Shown: in pieces, positions 1 through 7,979 of the stretch | How the letters are laid out: each line of letters opens with the position of its first letter | Numbering within the stretch: the stretch's first letter is position 1 | Source: CAYPLH01 sp964411505 | GTDB taxonomy: Bacteria > Bacillota > Clostridia > CAYPLH01 > DUMO01 | Direction: 5' to 3' | DNA length: 64,000 bases | NCBI GenBank assembly: GCA_964411505.1 | Contig: CAYPLH010000019.1 | Location: 1-64,000 of the forward strand | Notes under the pieces: model-generated | What the model saw: the letters and a program-made list of their open reading frames with translations, nothing else | What the model was told of the DNA's origin: nothing | Database searches by the model: none | Made by a program: the position numbers and the translations under genes

Positions 1-105
1 AATAATGGTCAAACCATTGTAGACATAGACTGCACATCAGGGACGGCGGTTAAAGAGGTCTATCACAAGACAATGAATCTACTCTTTGAAAAAGGTTGTG
101 GATAA
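1..105 (+). CDS. 3' end of an unidentified CDS (partial)
   Basis: An open frame enters from the left edge and stops at a TAA at 103-105, giving 34 residues that end in LLFEKGCG. Nothing in it is recognisable. It overlaps the next reading frame (86-313) by 20 bases in a different frame. One extra or missing base near 90-105 would join the two, so they may be one gene with a frameshift. Confidence is low because the gene start lies outside the window. Confidence 0.25.
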   Translation, partial: NNGQTIVDIDCTSGTAVKEVYHKTMNLLFEKGCG

Positions 106-313
106 AGTAAGCAGCAGCGCAACAAAAGTAGAACTTGGGTCTTCATTCGAGGACGTGATTCATGTAATGGGCTTACCGGATAGAATCGATTATGGTGCAT
201 ACAGTACAAAGTACTATATTCGGTGGACCTATGGTTCTTCTTTTATTGAATTTAATATGAATGGAAAAGTAAGGTTGTGGAATAATGCAGGCTTAAACTT
301 GAAAATTAAATAA
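86..313 (+). CDS. Small hypothetical protein with a G-x-P-D-R-I / W-x-Y-G motif, possibly the C-terminus of a larger protein
   Basis: A 75-residue frame opens at a TTG with no clear ribosome-binding site. The pattern is ELGSSFEDVIHVMGLPDRI, then WTYGSSFIEF, then GKVRLWNN and LKIK. This layout (short helix with a lG-s-edVi-vmG-P-d-I motif followed by strands ending in a W-x-Y-G and GKV-x-x-W turn) resembles short modules at the C-termini of Firmicutes cell-wall or S-layer associated proteins, loosely like the SmpA/BamE motif. The weak start and the overlap with an upstream frame suggest it is the tail of a frameshifted or longer protein. Function is unknown. Confidence 0.4.
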   Translation: MKKVVDKVSSSATKVELGSSFEDVIHVMGLPDRIDYGAYSTKYYIRWTYGSSFIEFNMNGKVRLWNNAGLNLKIK

Positions 314-332
314 AGTGGAGATTTAGGTCAAT

Positions 333-377
333 AGGGGATGGTTGTTTTGTAATAAAAATAATCATCCTCTTTTCTTT
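333..377 (+). terminator. Rho-independent terminator after the left-edge gene
   Basis: A 16-bp stem (333-348 with 355-370, including three G-U pairs) with a 6-nt loop is followed by a T-rich tract at 371-377. It begins about 20 bases after the stop at 313. The rest of 378-598 shows no gene. Confidence 0.75.
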
Positions 378-598
378 GCTCGTGCTGCCAAATTTCACGT
401 AGTTACTCCATCTTAAGCCGGGCTACCTCTCCTAAGGTCGGGTTCTTTCTGTCCTTTTTGTCCCATTAGTCACTGTACCTAAGAGTATCTCCTTTAAAAT
501 TACTGATTGCGGCAGGATTTTTAAGAATGTTGCTGAATACTAAATATTAGGTGCAAGTTCCTATAAGTTACTAATGATATGGGGAGAGATTTTACTTT

Positions 599-670
599 AT
601 GAACAGCAATGCAAGACACATAGATATTCTGGAGCATATATTACCTGGAGGTGAGAAATATTTGGGGTAA
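599..670 (+). CDS. Candidate 23-aa peptide upstream of the VanZ-like gene
   Basis: An ATG at 599 has a good GGGGAGAG site at 581-588 (10-base spacing) and runs to a TAA at 668-670. The stop lies inside the start region of the following VanZ-like frame, so the peptide could be a leader that feeds ribosomes into it. No similarity is recognised. It may equally be the original start of the membrane protein before a frameshift. Confidence 0.2.
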   Translation: MNSNARHIDILEHILPGGEKYLG

Positions 671-1166
671 AGTATTGCTAAAGAAGATAATTGCAGGAAT
701 CCTATTTACGGGAAGTATGTTGTTTGCTATTTATGTTGGGATTATGCTACTTAACAAAAATATTGTATTTACTGTAAAAGCATTTATTATATGTGCTGGT
801 GGGGTTTGCATTCCCATGGCAATTGCTACATATTTACTGGCTTCGTGTATTAATGAAATGATAAAACGATTTAAAATAATAAAAGCGTTCTTATTTATTA
901 TATTTATTTTTTATATTATGGGATTAGTAAATGTGTTATTTATACGATATCGTCATTTTGGAGCTATAAACATTGGTTTAGTAAACATTGCTGGATACGC
1001 TAAATGGAACGTAAATTATATTCCTTTTAAAACTATTGGGAACTATTTAAATCTACATCTTAATAACTCAATAAACAGAACAATACTAATTGAGAAACTT
1101 CTTGGTAACATATTTTTATTTGCTCCTGTAGGAATTTTACTTCCATTCACCAATGGATTGGATTAA
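651..1166 (+). CDS. VanZ-like membrane protein, C-terminally truncated
   Basis: The protein has 171 residues with about four hydrophobic segments (roughly 11-32, 41-65, 78-100, 148-165). The region from NYIPFKTI to LLGNIFLFAPVGILLPF matches the VanZ family core (v-l-PF-ti ... l-GNi-lF-P-Gi-lP). VanZ proteins normally carry another one or two helices with an S-x-x-iE-x-Q motif after this point, but here the frame stops at once, so the gene looks truncated. The GTG at 651 lies directly against the GGAGG, which makes it a poor start; TTG at 675 or coupling from the 599-670 peptide are alternatives. VanZ proteins are linked to glycopeptide tolerance in some species, but this copy may be inactive. 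Confidence 0.55.
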   Translation: MRNIWGKVLLKKIIAGILFTGSMLFAIYVGIMLLNKNIVFTVKAFIICAGGVCIPMAIATYLLASCINEMIKRFKIIKAFLFIIFIFYIMGLVNVLFIRYRHFGAINIGLVNIAGYAKWNVNYIPFKTIGNYLNLHLNNSINRTILIEKLLGNIFLFAPVGILLPFTNGLD

Positions 1167-1361
1167 GATTTCGCTAACGTTTCCTAACATTGCACAGGTA
1201 TGTCTCTTTAGCTACCTTTGAACTGCAACTTAATTATTTAATGTAGTTGCCATATTTACAAAAGAGTTTGTCATAGATATAATTATAATTGATTAGAAGT
1301 ATTAGGTAAAACTTCACTAGCGTAGGAGCCGGACAGCGAGTAGAAAATGAATCTTGTGACT

Positions 1362-1391
1362 GGGCTTTGAAGTAGGCTGGATAATCATAAC
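1362..1391 (+). promoter_or_regulatory. Leader element shared with 21924-21965
   Basis: The words TTTGAAGTAG and CTGGATAATCATAA occur here about 40 bases before the ABC exporter operon. They recur, with a 12-base inverted repeat inserted between them, upstream of the acyltransferase gene at 22023. Repetition in two unrelated leaders suggests a regulatory site; the binding factor is unknown. Confidence 0.3.
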
Positions 1392-1431
1392 TTAAAAATT
1401 AATTAATAAAATAGACTATGGTGGTGGGAAA

Positions 1432-2364
1432 ATGATAATAAAGGTAAGTAACTTGGTAAAAAACTATGGTGATTTACGAGCGTTAGACCACTTATCCCTT
1501 GAAATAAAAGAAGGTGAAATCTCTGGTCTATTAGGTCCTAATGGCTCTGGTAAATCTACTGCCATTAATTGTATCCTTTCATTGCTGGAGTATGATAGTG
1601 GTGAGATTGAAGTTTTCGGAAAGCCAATGTCTCCGGACGCGTACAGCATAAAAAAAGATATTGGGATAGTCATGCAAAATGTTGCGGTATTTCAAGAATT
1701 AACTGTATATGAAAATATTGATTACTTCTGTGGTCTTTATGTTGGAGATAAAAATAGAAGAAAAAATCTAGTAATGGAAGCAATTGATTTTGTAGGTTTA
1801 GAAGATTTCACAAAATTCTATCCTAAAAAGCTTTCAGGAGGACTTCTTAGAAGATTAAACATAGCTTGCGGAATTGCTCATAAACCCAGACTTATTATTT
1901 TAGACGAGCCAACGGTGGCTGTAGATCCACAAAGCCGTAATAGAATACTAGAAGGAATCGTAGAGCTTAACCGACAGGGAGCTACCATTGTTTACACCTC
2001 TCATTATATGGAAGAGGTGGAGAGAATATGCACACGTATTACGATCCTTGATAAGGGAAAGCCAATCGCGACAGGGACAAAAGAAGAGTTAAAGGATATG
2101 ATCTCAATTAGTGAAAAAATCACTGTAGAGACGTCAGCTATTACACCGGAGCAATTGGCAAAAATAAATACTTTAGAATGCATTGCATCTGCTCAATACA
2201 AAGATGATCTTTTGGTTGTCATATCAGAAAAGGGGAAAAACAATATAACTGAAGTTTTAAATTTTCTTCATTCAGAGGAAATTGCTTATGATAAAGTCAT
2301 TACAGAGCTTCCCACTTTAAACGATGTTTTTATTGAATTAACAGGGAAAGAGCTTAGGGATTGA
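1432..2364 (+). CDS. ABC transporter ATP-binding protein (ABC-2 exporter type)
   Basis: A 310-residue ATPase that powers the two membrane proteins encoded directly downstream. Walker A GPNGSGKS is at residues 35-42, Q-loop Q82, signature LSGGLLRR at 134-141 (a variant of LSGGQ), Walker B LIILDEP at 154-160 with catalytic Glu159, and H-loop His191. The roughly 90-residue C-terminal extension is typical of CcmA/YhaQ-like exporter ATPases. ATG at 1432 follows GGTGGTGGG. The stop at 2364 lies 10 bases before the start of the next gene, so the three genes form one operon. Substrate cannot be told; drug, peptide or antibiotic export is common for this type. Confidence 0.92.
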   Translation: MIIKVSNLVKNYGDLRALDHLSLEIKEGEISGLLGPNGSGKSTAINCILSLLEYDSGEIEVFGKPMSPDAYSIKKDIGIVMQNVAVFQELTVYENIDYFCGLYVGDKNRRKNLVMEAIDFVGLEDFTKFYPKKLSGGLLRRLNIACGIAHKPRLIILDEPTVAVDPQSRNRILEGIVELNRQGATIVYTSHYMEEVERICTRITILDKGKPIATGTKEELKDMISISEKITVETSAITPEQLAKINTLECIASAQYKDDLLVVISEKGKNNITEVLNFLHSEEIAYDKVITELPTLNDVFIELTGKELRD

Positions 2365-2374
2365 GGTGGAGAGA

Positions 2375-3511
2375 ATGTTTAAACATATTTTTATAAACAG
2401 GCTTAAGGTATTATTAAGGAATAAAGAAGTGATTTTTTGGACTTTAGTATTTCCTATTGCGTTAGCCACTTTTTTCAACCTATCATTGTCCAACATGGCG
2501 ACTGTTGAAAGCTTTGAGCTGATCCCGATAGCTATAGTAGAGAATGACGAATATGATAAGAATTTTAGTTTTCAAACTGCAATGACAGATGTGTCACAAG
2601 GTGAAGATCCTCTTTTTCATACTACTTTGACTACTGAAGAAGAAGCTATAAAGCTGTTAGAAGATAGTAAAATTGATGGGTATATTATCTTAAATCCATC
2701 GGTTGAACTTATTGTAAAGGAATCCGGCATCAATCAAAATATAATCAAGAGCTTTTCTGATACTTATATGCAACTAACTTCGTCTGCAAATTACATATTA
2801 TCAAGCAATCCACGAGTGGCGCAAGATTTTTATAATTCTCTAACTGAGTGGAAGACCTACACAAAAGAAACACCTTTAACTAGCTCAGAACCAAACAATT
2901 TGCTCAGTTATTTCTATGTACTAATTGCTATGTCTTGCTTTTACGGAAGTACCTTTGGTAATAATGAAATAATGTATATACAGGCAAATTTATCTACATT
3001 AGCTGCGAGGATTAATATCGCCCCAGTCCACAAATTAAAGATATTTTTTGCAAGCATGACCGCATCTGTGCTGATTCATTTTGCAGAACTGTTGATATTG
3101 TTGGTCTACCTTGTTTTTGTTCTCAATATTGATTTTGGAACAAAAACCGGGTTAGTCCTTTTAAGCACTTTTATAGGTTCTATCACAGGAATATCATTTG
3201 GTGCTTTTATTAGCGCATTTAGTAAAAAAGATGAAAACACTAAGACAGGGATTTTAATAGGAATTACTATGCTTTGTTCGTTTCTTGCTGGTATGATGTA
3301 TCAAAACATGAAATATATTATCGCTAGGAATGTTCCTTTACTGTCGTATTTGAATCCTGTTAATTTATTGACAGACGCTTTTTATTCTCTCTACTATTAT
3401 GACACTTTAAAAAGATATACTTTGAATATGGCATTACTGATACTCTTTATAGCTATATTCTGGGCTGCCACTTACAAATTAATAAGGAGGCGTAAATATG
3501 CCAGTATTTAA
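2375..3511 (+). CDS. ABC-2 type exporter permease (first)
   Basis: Membrane subunit of the exporter with the ATPase at 1432. The topology is ABC-2/YhgE-like: one N-terminal helix (about residues 19-38), a roughly 140-residue extracytoplasmic region, then five or six helices in the C-terminal half. The ATG at 2375 is preferred over the upstream in-frame GTG at 2366 because GAGGTGGAG lies just before it. Its 3' end overlaps the next permease by 14 bases, which implies translational coupling. The two permeases probably form a heterodimer. Substrate unknown. Confidence 0.85.
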   Translation: MFKHIFINRLKVLLRNKEVIFWTLVFPIALATFFNLSLSNMATVESFELIPIAIVENDEYDKNFSFQTAMTDVSQGEDPLFHTTLTTEEEAIKLLEDSKIDGYIILNPSVELIVKESGINQNIIKSFSDTYMQLTSSANYILSSNPRVAQDFYNSLTEWKTYTKETPLTSSEPNNLLSYFYVLIAMSCFYGSTFGNNEIMYIQANLSTLAARINIAPVHKLKIFFASMTASVLIHFAELLILLVYLVFVLNIDFGTKTGLVLLSTFIGSITGISFGAFISAFSKKDENTKTGILIGITMLCSFLAGMMYQNMKYIIARNVPLLSYLNPVNLLTDAFYSLYYYDTLKRYTLNMALLILFIAIFWAATYKLIRRRKYASI

Positions 3512-4667
3512 TTTGTGTCTCAAGATAATAAAGAAAAATGTGCCTATATTGTTAATTTACTTAGTAGTATTTTTGTGCATGTCAATTATGGTTTCAGCTT
3601 CTTTATCTAAGGAGCTAGGTGATGTCAAGTCATTTGTGCCAACAAAAGCAGATGTAGTTTTTATAAGTGATGAGGATACCCCTTTGGTTCGCGGTATGAG
3701 AGATGAATTAGAAAAGTCGGCAAATTTTATTGAAATTCCCTATGAGAAAGAGGCATTAGCAGATGCTTTGTATTTTCGTAATGTAACCTCAATTATTCAT
3801 GTTGAAAGCGGATTTACACAAAGTTTTATGAGTGGGGAGAATGTAGCGGTAAAGATAACAAACATCCCCAATTCCTTTTCAGCAGTACATGTGGGAATGA
3901 ATATTAATCAGTATCTAAACACAGCCAGCTTATACGTAAAATGGATGGATGAAATTTCAGAGGAAGTATTGGTCGATCTTGTAAAAAAGGATCTTGGCAT
4001 AAGCACAACAGTAATAATACCTAAAAAAGCTGCAGAGAAAGCAAATACGAATTTTAATGTCTATTACTTCAATTTTTTAGCCTATTCGCTTCTATCAGTT
4101 CTTATTCTGGGCATAGGCTCTATTATGCTTATTGTTAACCAACCTGATATAAAGATGCGGAATAATAGTTCGCCATTTAGCATTACCCGCATTAATTCTC
4201 AAATTATACTGGGTATGTTTATTTTCATAGTGGTGAGCTGGTTTATTATGATCATATTTAGCTTTTTATTAAATTTTAATAATAGTATAAACAAAAATAT
4301 GATTTATTTTTTACTTAATTCATTGGCGTTTACTTTTTCATCTGCTGGTCTCAGTTTTTTAATTAGTAATAGCATCAATAGCAAGGATGCTGTTATGGCT
4401 GCATGTACTGTTGTCACATTGGGAATTTCGTTTATCAGTGGAGTCTTTGTGCCTCAAGAACTCTTAGGTGATGTTACACTTAAAATTGCTGCTGTTACAC
4501 CCACTTACTGGTATGTTAAGGCAAACAATCAGATTGGAGCATTGTCAAATTTTAACTTCGAGAAGCTATTGCCATCGTTTTATTGTATGATAATTCAAAT
4601 TTGCTTTGGTATATTGTTTTTTGCATTAGCACAGATCATCACCAAAAGGAAACGAGTTACACGATAA
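3498..4667 (+). CDS. ABC-2 type exporter permease (second)
   Basis: A 389-residue protein with the same design as its upstream neighbour: one N-terminal helix (about 13-33), a soluble external region of about 150 residues, and a C-terminal group of about five helices. It starts at ATG 3498 behind AAGGAGGCG and overlaps the previous gene, so it is the last gene of the exporter operon. A small A/T-rich hairpin (4668-4686) without a T-run follows the stop. No regulator gene is adjacent. Confidence 0.85.
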   Translation: MPVFNLCLKIIKKNVPILLIYLVVFLCMSIMVSASLSKELGDVKSFVPTKADVVFISDEDTPLVRGMRDELEKSANFIEIPYEKEALADALYFRNVTSIIHVESGFTQSFMSGENVAVKITNIPNSFSAVHVGMNINQYLNTASLYVKWMDEISEEVLVDLVKKDLGISTTVIIPKKAAEKANTNFNVYYFNFLAYSLLSVLILGIGSIMLIVNQPDIKMRNNSSPFSITRINSQIILGMFIFIVVSWFIMIIFSFLLNFNNSINKNMIYFLLNSLAFTFSSAGLSFLISNSINSKDAVMAACTVVTLGISFISGVFVPQELLGDVTLKIAAVTPTYWYVKANNQIGALSNFNFEKLLPSFYCMIIQICFGILFFALAQIITKRKRVTR

Positions 4668-4810
4668 AGAATTTGTTTCAAATTCTCTAAATAGGGGTAA
4701 TTAATATGTGCTTTTTGGTTTATAACGAATAGAAGGATGTCTTTTGCCTCCTATGGCAGAGATAATCTGGCATTATAGCTATTTAATAATTTTGAAAGGG
4801 GTAAATGTAG

Positions 4811-5191
4811 ATGAAGGCAGCAGTTAAATTTTTCAAATGTGAAATATGTGGTAATATGGTGGGGTTGATTAAAAATGGTGGAGGACAGCTCGTTTGTTGT
4901 GGACAGCCTATGACTTTGCTTGAAGCTAATACTTTTGATGCATCCAAAGAAAAGCACGTTCCGGTTGCCATAAGAAAAGATGGTAAAATATATGTGGAGG
5001 TAGGGTCTGATGCTCATCCAATGACAGAACAACACTATATCGAATGGATTGCTGTTGTAACTGACAATGGTACAGAGAGAATATCGCTTTCGCCAGGTGA
5101 CCAGCCTAAGGCTGTTTTCTGTGATAAGGAAAATGCAGATGTTTATGCATATTGTAACCTCCATGGCTTGTGGAAGTCTGATGTAAAATAG
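4811..5191 (+). CDS. dfx: Desulfoferrodoxin (two-iron superoxide reductase)
   Basis: This 126-residue enzyme reduces superoxide to hydrogen peroxide in anaerobes without producing oxygen. The desulforedoxin-like centre I is complete: C10, C13, C29, C30. The catalytic Fe(His)4Cys centre II has H49 in KHVPV, H69, H75, and the pair C115/H118 in YCNLHGLW; K48 is the usual catalytic lysine next to H49. Length is normal for class I enzymes. ATG at 4811 follows GAAAGGGG. It stands alone between the exporter operon and a strong hairpin, so it is probably monocistronic. Confidence 0.95.
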   Translation: MKAAVKFFKCEICGNMVGLIKNGGGQLVCCGQPMTLLEANTFDASKEKHVPVAIRKDGKIYVEVGSDAHPMTEQHYIEWIAVVTDNGTERISLSPGDQPKAVFCDKENADVYAYCNLHGLWKSDVK

Positions 5192-5270
5192 AGGATTATC
5201 TTATTGGTGAGGATAAACTCGTGAACTAAATTGTTATTGTTATTGTAAGAATTCCAAAATGAACATATAC

Positions 5271-5304
5271 AGTAGCCATTATTTGATTATAAATAATGGC
5301 TACT
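5271..5304. terminator. Strong hairpin after dfx
   Basis: A perfect 14-15 bp inverted repeat built on AGTAGCCATTATTT and its complement, with a loop of about 5 bases. No long T-run follows, but it is the only candidate terminator for dfx. A 14-bp perfect palindrome, CTTCCAATTGGAAG, overlaps its right edge at 5303-5316. Confidence 0.5.
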
Positions 5305-5508
5305 TCCAATTGGAAGATAAAAATGTCTTATTTAATAATCCATCATGAAAAGTATTCCATTTTCAATATAATAGATATTTTTTAATTAATATAGGTTTTG
5401 CACTATGAAGTAAGAAAATAACTATTTACAAATTAATATAATTTAATTATCATGTAATTACTTAATATACTATCATTTTTACATCCAACACGATTATACC
5501 TTTTAAAC

Positions 5509-5531
5509 AGGAGGTGATTCCATTGCGGTAA
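5509..5531 (+). promoter_or_regulatory. Near-full-length Shine-Dalgarno sequence followed by a 2- to 5-codon ORF
   Basis: AGGAGGTGATTCC at 5509-5521 is complementary to almost the entire 16S 3' tail. It is followed by TTG CGG TAA (5523-5531), and a GTG at 5514 reads five codons to the same stop. No gene follows directly; the next start is at 5655. It may be a ribosome standby or stalling site in the leader of the lyase-like gene, or the relic of a lost gene. The remaining part of 5317-5654 is A/T-rich with nothing else visible. Confidence 0.35.
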
Positions 5532-5654
5532 GTAGAATTATCTTTTCTTCATAAAGGCAAAAACATACAAAACAAAAATGTATATTTTAACTAGTTAATC
5601 TATCTTGTCTGAGCTAGAGAAATCTGTGTCATTAACAATAAGGGGTGTTAAAAA

Positions 5655-7703
5655 ATGAAATGTAAAATGAAAGGCGAAAAAATAATAGGGATAATTCTCA
5701 TATTGGCAATCACAATCTCTTTATTTCCCTTACTGAACCTTAATGCAGCAGGTGCACAGACATTATTATTTGAGGATTTTGAAGATCAGACAGCAAATGG
5801 CTGGACTGTTGAAAGAGGGCAATGGTCAATTGTAAATTTCGGCTCTTCGTATAAATATGATACGCAGGATGAAGATAACATTGCTCGTTCCTATGTAGGC
5901 GAATCATCATGGAGCAATTACAGTGTTGAGGTTGACCTAGAGGTTAACAGCTGGGGAAGCGCAAGCAGCATGCTTGTAGGTGTAATGGGTAGGTATTTGG
6001 ATTCTGACAACTATTATATGTTTGTGTACGATAGTGGTCAGCTTAAGATCAGGAAAAAAGTATCCGGCTCAATTATAGATATAGCTTCAAGGAACTTCAC
6101 TTTTTCCTTAAATGACACATATACATTTAGAGCTGAGCTTAGTGGTTCAAATCTAAAGCTTTATGTAAATGGTGCAGAGCAGCTGTCAATAAATGATAAT
6201 ACCTTTAGTAGCGGGAAAGCCGGTCTTATTACATGCTATGCAAATGCCAAATTTGATAATGTGCTTATACAGACTGAAAGTCAAAGCCCTGTTCTATTAT
6301 TTGAGGATTTTGAAGATCAGACGGCAAATGGCTGGACTGTCGAAAGAGGGCAATGGTCAATTGTAAACTTTAGCTCTTCGTATAAATATGATACGCAGGA
6401 TGAAGATAATATTGCCCGTTCCTATGTAGGAGAATTATCATGGAGCGATTACAGTGTTGAGGTTGATCTGGAGGTTAACAGCTGGGGAAGCACAGGAAGC
6501 AGGCTTGTAGGCATACTGGGAAGGTATGCGAACGCTGACAATTACTATATGTTTGTATATGATAGCGGTCAGCTTAAGATAAGGAAAAAAGTATCCGGCT
6601 CAATTACAGATATAGCAGCAAAGAACTTCACTTTTGTATTAAATAACACATATGTATTTAAAGCTGTGCAAAAGGGTTCAAATCTAAAGCTTTACGTAAA
6701 TGATGATGAGCAGCTTTCGATAAACGACAATACCTTTAGCAGCGGGAAAGCTGGTCTTGTTACATGTTATGCAAATGCTAAGTTTGATAATGTGGAAATA
6801 TGCTCATTAATTTCGGAAACTGACCCGACACCAACACCTGATCCAACATCAGGTCCAACGCCAACCACTGATCCAACACCAACGCCACCTCCCGGAGGGC
6901 AAACAGATACATTTGGTATTAAAATGCTTTACCCAACCAAACAGGGTGGAGATGAGTGGTTTATGGACATGAATAATCCCGCTAAGGATACCAGCCGCTT
7001 TGACCCAAAGACAACTATAACAAAAAACTCCGATGGCTCATGGAAAACGAAGTCTGATAAAGTTCGCATGAATGTATTTATAGCCAAAGGATATCATCCT
7101 GAGAGAATTGATACGTATAATCAGGCATTACTTGCACAAAAAGGCTATATGCAGGATCCTGAGGATTGGAAAAATGTTGAGATGACAGGATATGTAAAAG
7201 TCAATTCATATTCGGGGGATGACAACTTTGCTTGGTATGCACGTGGTGGAAGACATTATGATGGTGAAATGCATGAAGGTACGTGCTACAAAGGCGACCT
7301 ATATTATAGCGGCAGAACACGTTTTGCAAAAGAACAATGGCACCCAAGTGGATATTCCTATGCTTCCAACTATAATAACAGAATTCCAGATCTTGATGAC
7401 AGGTGGGTTGGAATCAAAACTATTATGTATAATTTTGAAAAGGATGGTAAGACGTGTGTAAAGCTTGAGCTGTGGGTGGATGAAAATCAAACTAAAACCT
7501 CTTGGACAAAAATAAATGAATATATTGACGATGGTGGATGGGGCGATGAAGCGTGGCCACTATCAGGAAATGGAGGTCCTCCATACGCAGATGAAGATCA
7601 GATTATAACTTGGGGAGGTCCAACAGCTACCTTCCGATGGGATAGTGCAACCAACACAGACTTTAAATGGTTCAGCGTCAGGGAGATTCAGCCTCCACAG
7701 TAA
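5655..7703 (+). CDS. Secreted protein: two tandem lectin-like repeats, Pro/Thr linker and lyase-like C-terminal domain
   Basis: A 682-residue exported protein. A signal peptide (about 1-33) is followed by two near-identical 177-residue modules, each beginning LLFEDFEDQTANGWTVERG, that look like concanavalin-A/LamG-type beta-sandwich carbohydrate-binding domains. A PTPTPDPT-rich linker (about 388-418) leads to a C-terminal domain of about 260 residues with patterns WYARGGRHYDG, TRFAKEQWHP, WVGIKTIMYN, WGGPTATFRWD and SVREI. That domain matches an uncharacterised jelly-roll family that I place near alginate/glucuronan lyases, without certainty. ATG at 5655 follows AAGGGGTG. No sortase motif or SLH domain is present, so the protein should be released or held by its sugar-binding modules. 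Likely role: attack on or binding to an acidic polysaccharide. Confidence 0.8.
   Translation: MKCKMKGEKIIGIILILAITISLFPLLNLNAAGAQTLLFEDFEDQTANGWTVERGQWSIVNFGSSYKYDTQDEDNIARSYVGESSWSNYSVEVDLEVNSWGSASSMLVGVMGRYLDSDNYYMFVYDSGQLKIRKKVSGSIIDIASRNFTFSLNDTYTFRAELSGSNLKLYVNGAEQLSINDNTFSSGKAGLITCYANAKFDNVLIQTESQSPVLLFEDFEDQTANGWTVERGQWSIVNFSSSYKYDTQDEDNIARSYVGELSWSDYSVEVDLEVNSWGSTGSRLVGILGRYANADNYYMFVYDSGQLKIRKKVSGSITDIAAKNFTFVLNNTYVFKAVQKGSNLKLYVNDDEQLSINDNTFSSGKAGLVTCYANAKFDNVEICSLISETDPTPTPDPTSGPTPTTDPTPTPPPGGQTDTFGIKMLYPTKQGGDEWFMDMNNPAKDTSRFDPKTTITKNSDGSWKTKSDKVRMNVFIAKGYHPERIDTYNQALLAQKGYMQDPEDWKNVEMTGYVKVNSYSGDDNFAWYARGGRHYDGEMHEGTCYKGDLYYSGRTRFAKEQWHPSGYSYASNYNNRIPDLDDRWVGIKTIMYNFEKDGKTCVKLELWVDENQTKTSWTKINEYIDDGGWGDEAWPLSGNGGPPYADEDQIITWGGPTATFRWDSATNTDFKWFSVREIQPPQ
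5764..6825 (+). repeat. Tandem duplication, period 531 bp, within the lectin-like region
   Basis: The second copy starts 531 bases (177 codons) after the first; TGAGGATTTTGAAGATCAGA recurs at 5771 and 6302. The DNA match is high throughout, with mostly silent changes, so the duplication is recent or kept uniform by gene conversion. Confidence 0.9.
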
Positions 7704-7830
7704 TTGACCTAATGTTTTATAGTAAACTTTATTGTTTATTAAGTTTTAACACGATGAAATAATCACTTACTTCTGCATATAAATAAAAGTAAAGGATTGG
7801 ATTCATCATTAAAGTATGATAAAGTAATAA

Positions 7831-7878
7831 GGAACTATCCATGTTCTGTGGATTCTATGTACGAACATGGGTAGTTCC
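7831..7878 (+). terminator. Long hairpin after the lyase-like gene
   Basis: GGAACTATCCATGTTC (7831-7846) pairs with 7863-7878 with one mismatch around a 16-base loop. Only a short T-rich stretch follows at 7887-7894. It separates the secreted protein gene from the AraC regulator gene. Confidence 0.5.
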
Positions 7879-7979
7879 AAGTATAGGTTTTTCCTTATAA
7901 ATGTAGTCCTTATGTAAAGTGAGAGATTCGATGCTTCTGAGAGTTTATAGACATTAGTTCTAAGAACAAGGAGATTGTT

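Noticed and set aside
1320..1391. Riboswitch in front of the ABC exporter operon
   Set aside because: I compared it from memory with c-di-GMP, guanidine and SAM-type motifs and found no matching conserved core; only the short word shared with 21924 remains.
4751..5164. 137-codon frame opposite dfx
   Set aside because: It is the complement of a well-supported desulfoferrodoxin gene and has no protein-like pattern or ribosome site.
5764..6825. CRISPR-like repetition
   Set aside because: The repeat is a two-copy 531-bp coding duplication; no short, regularly spaced repeats were seen anywhere in the window.
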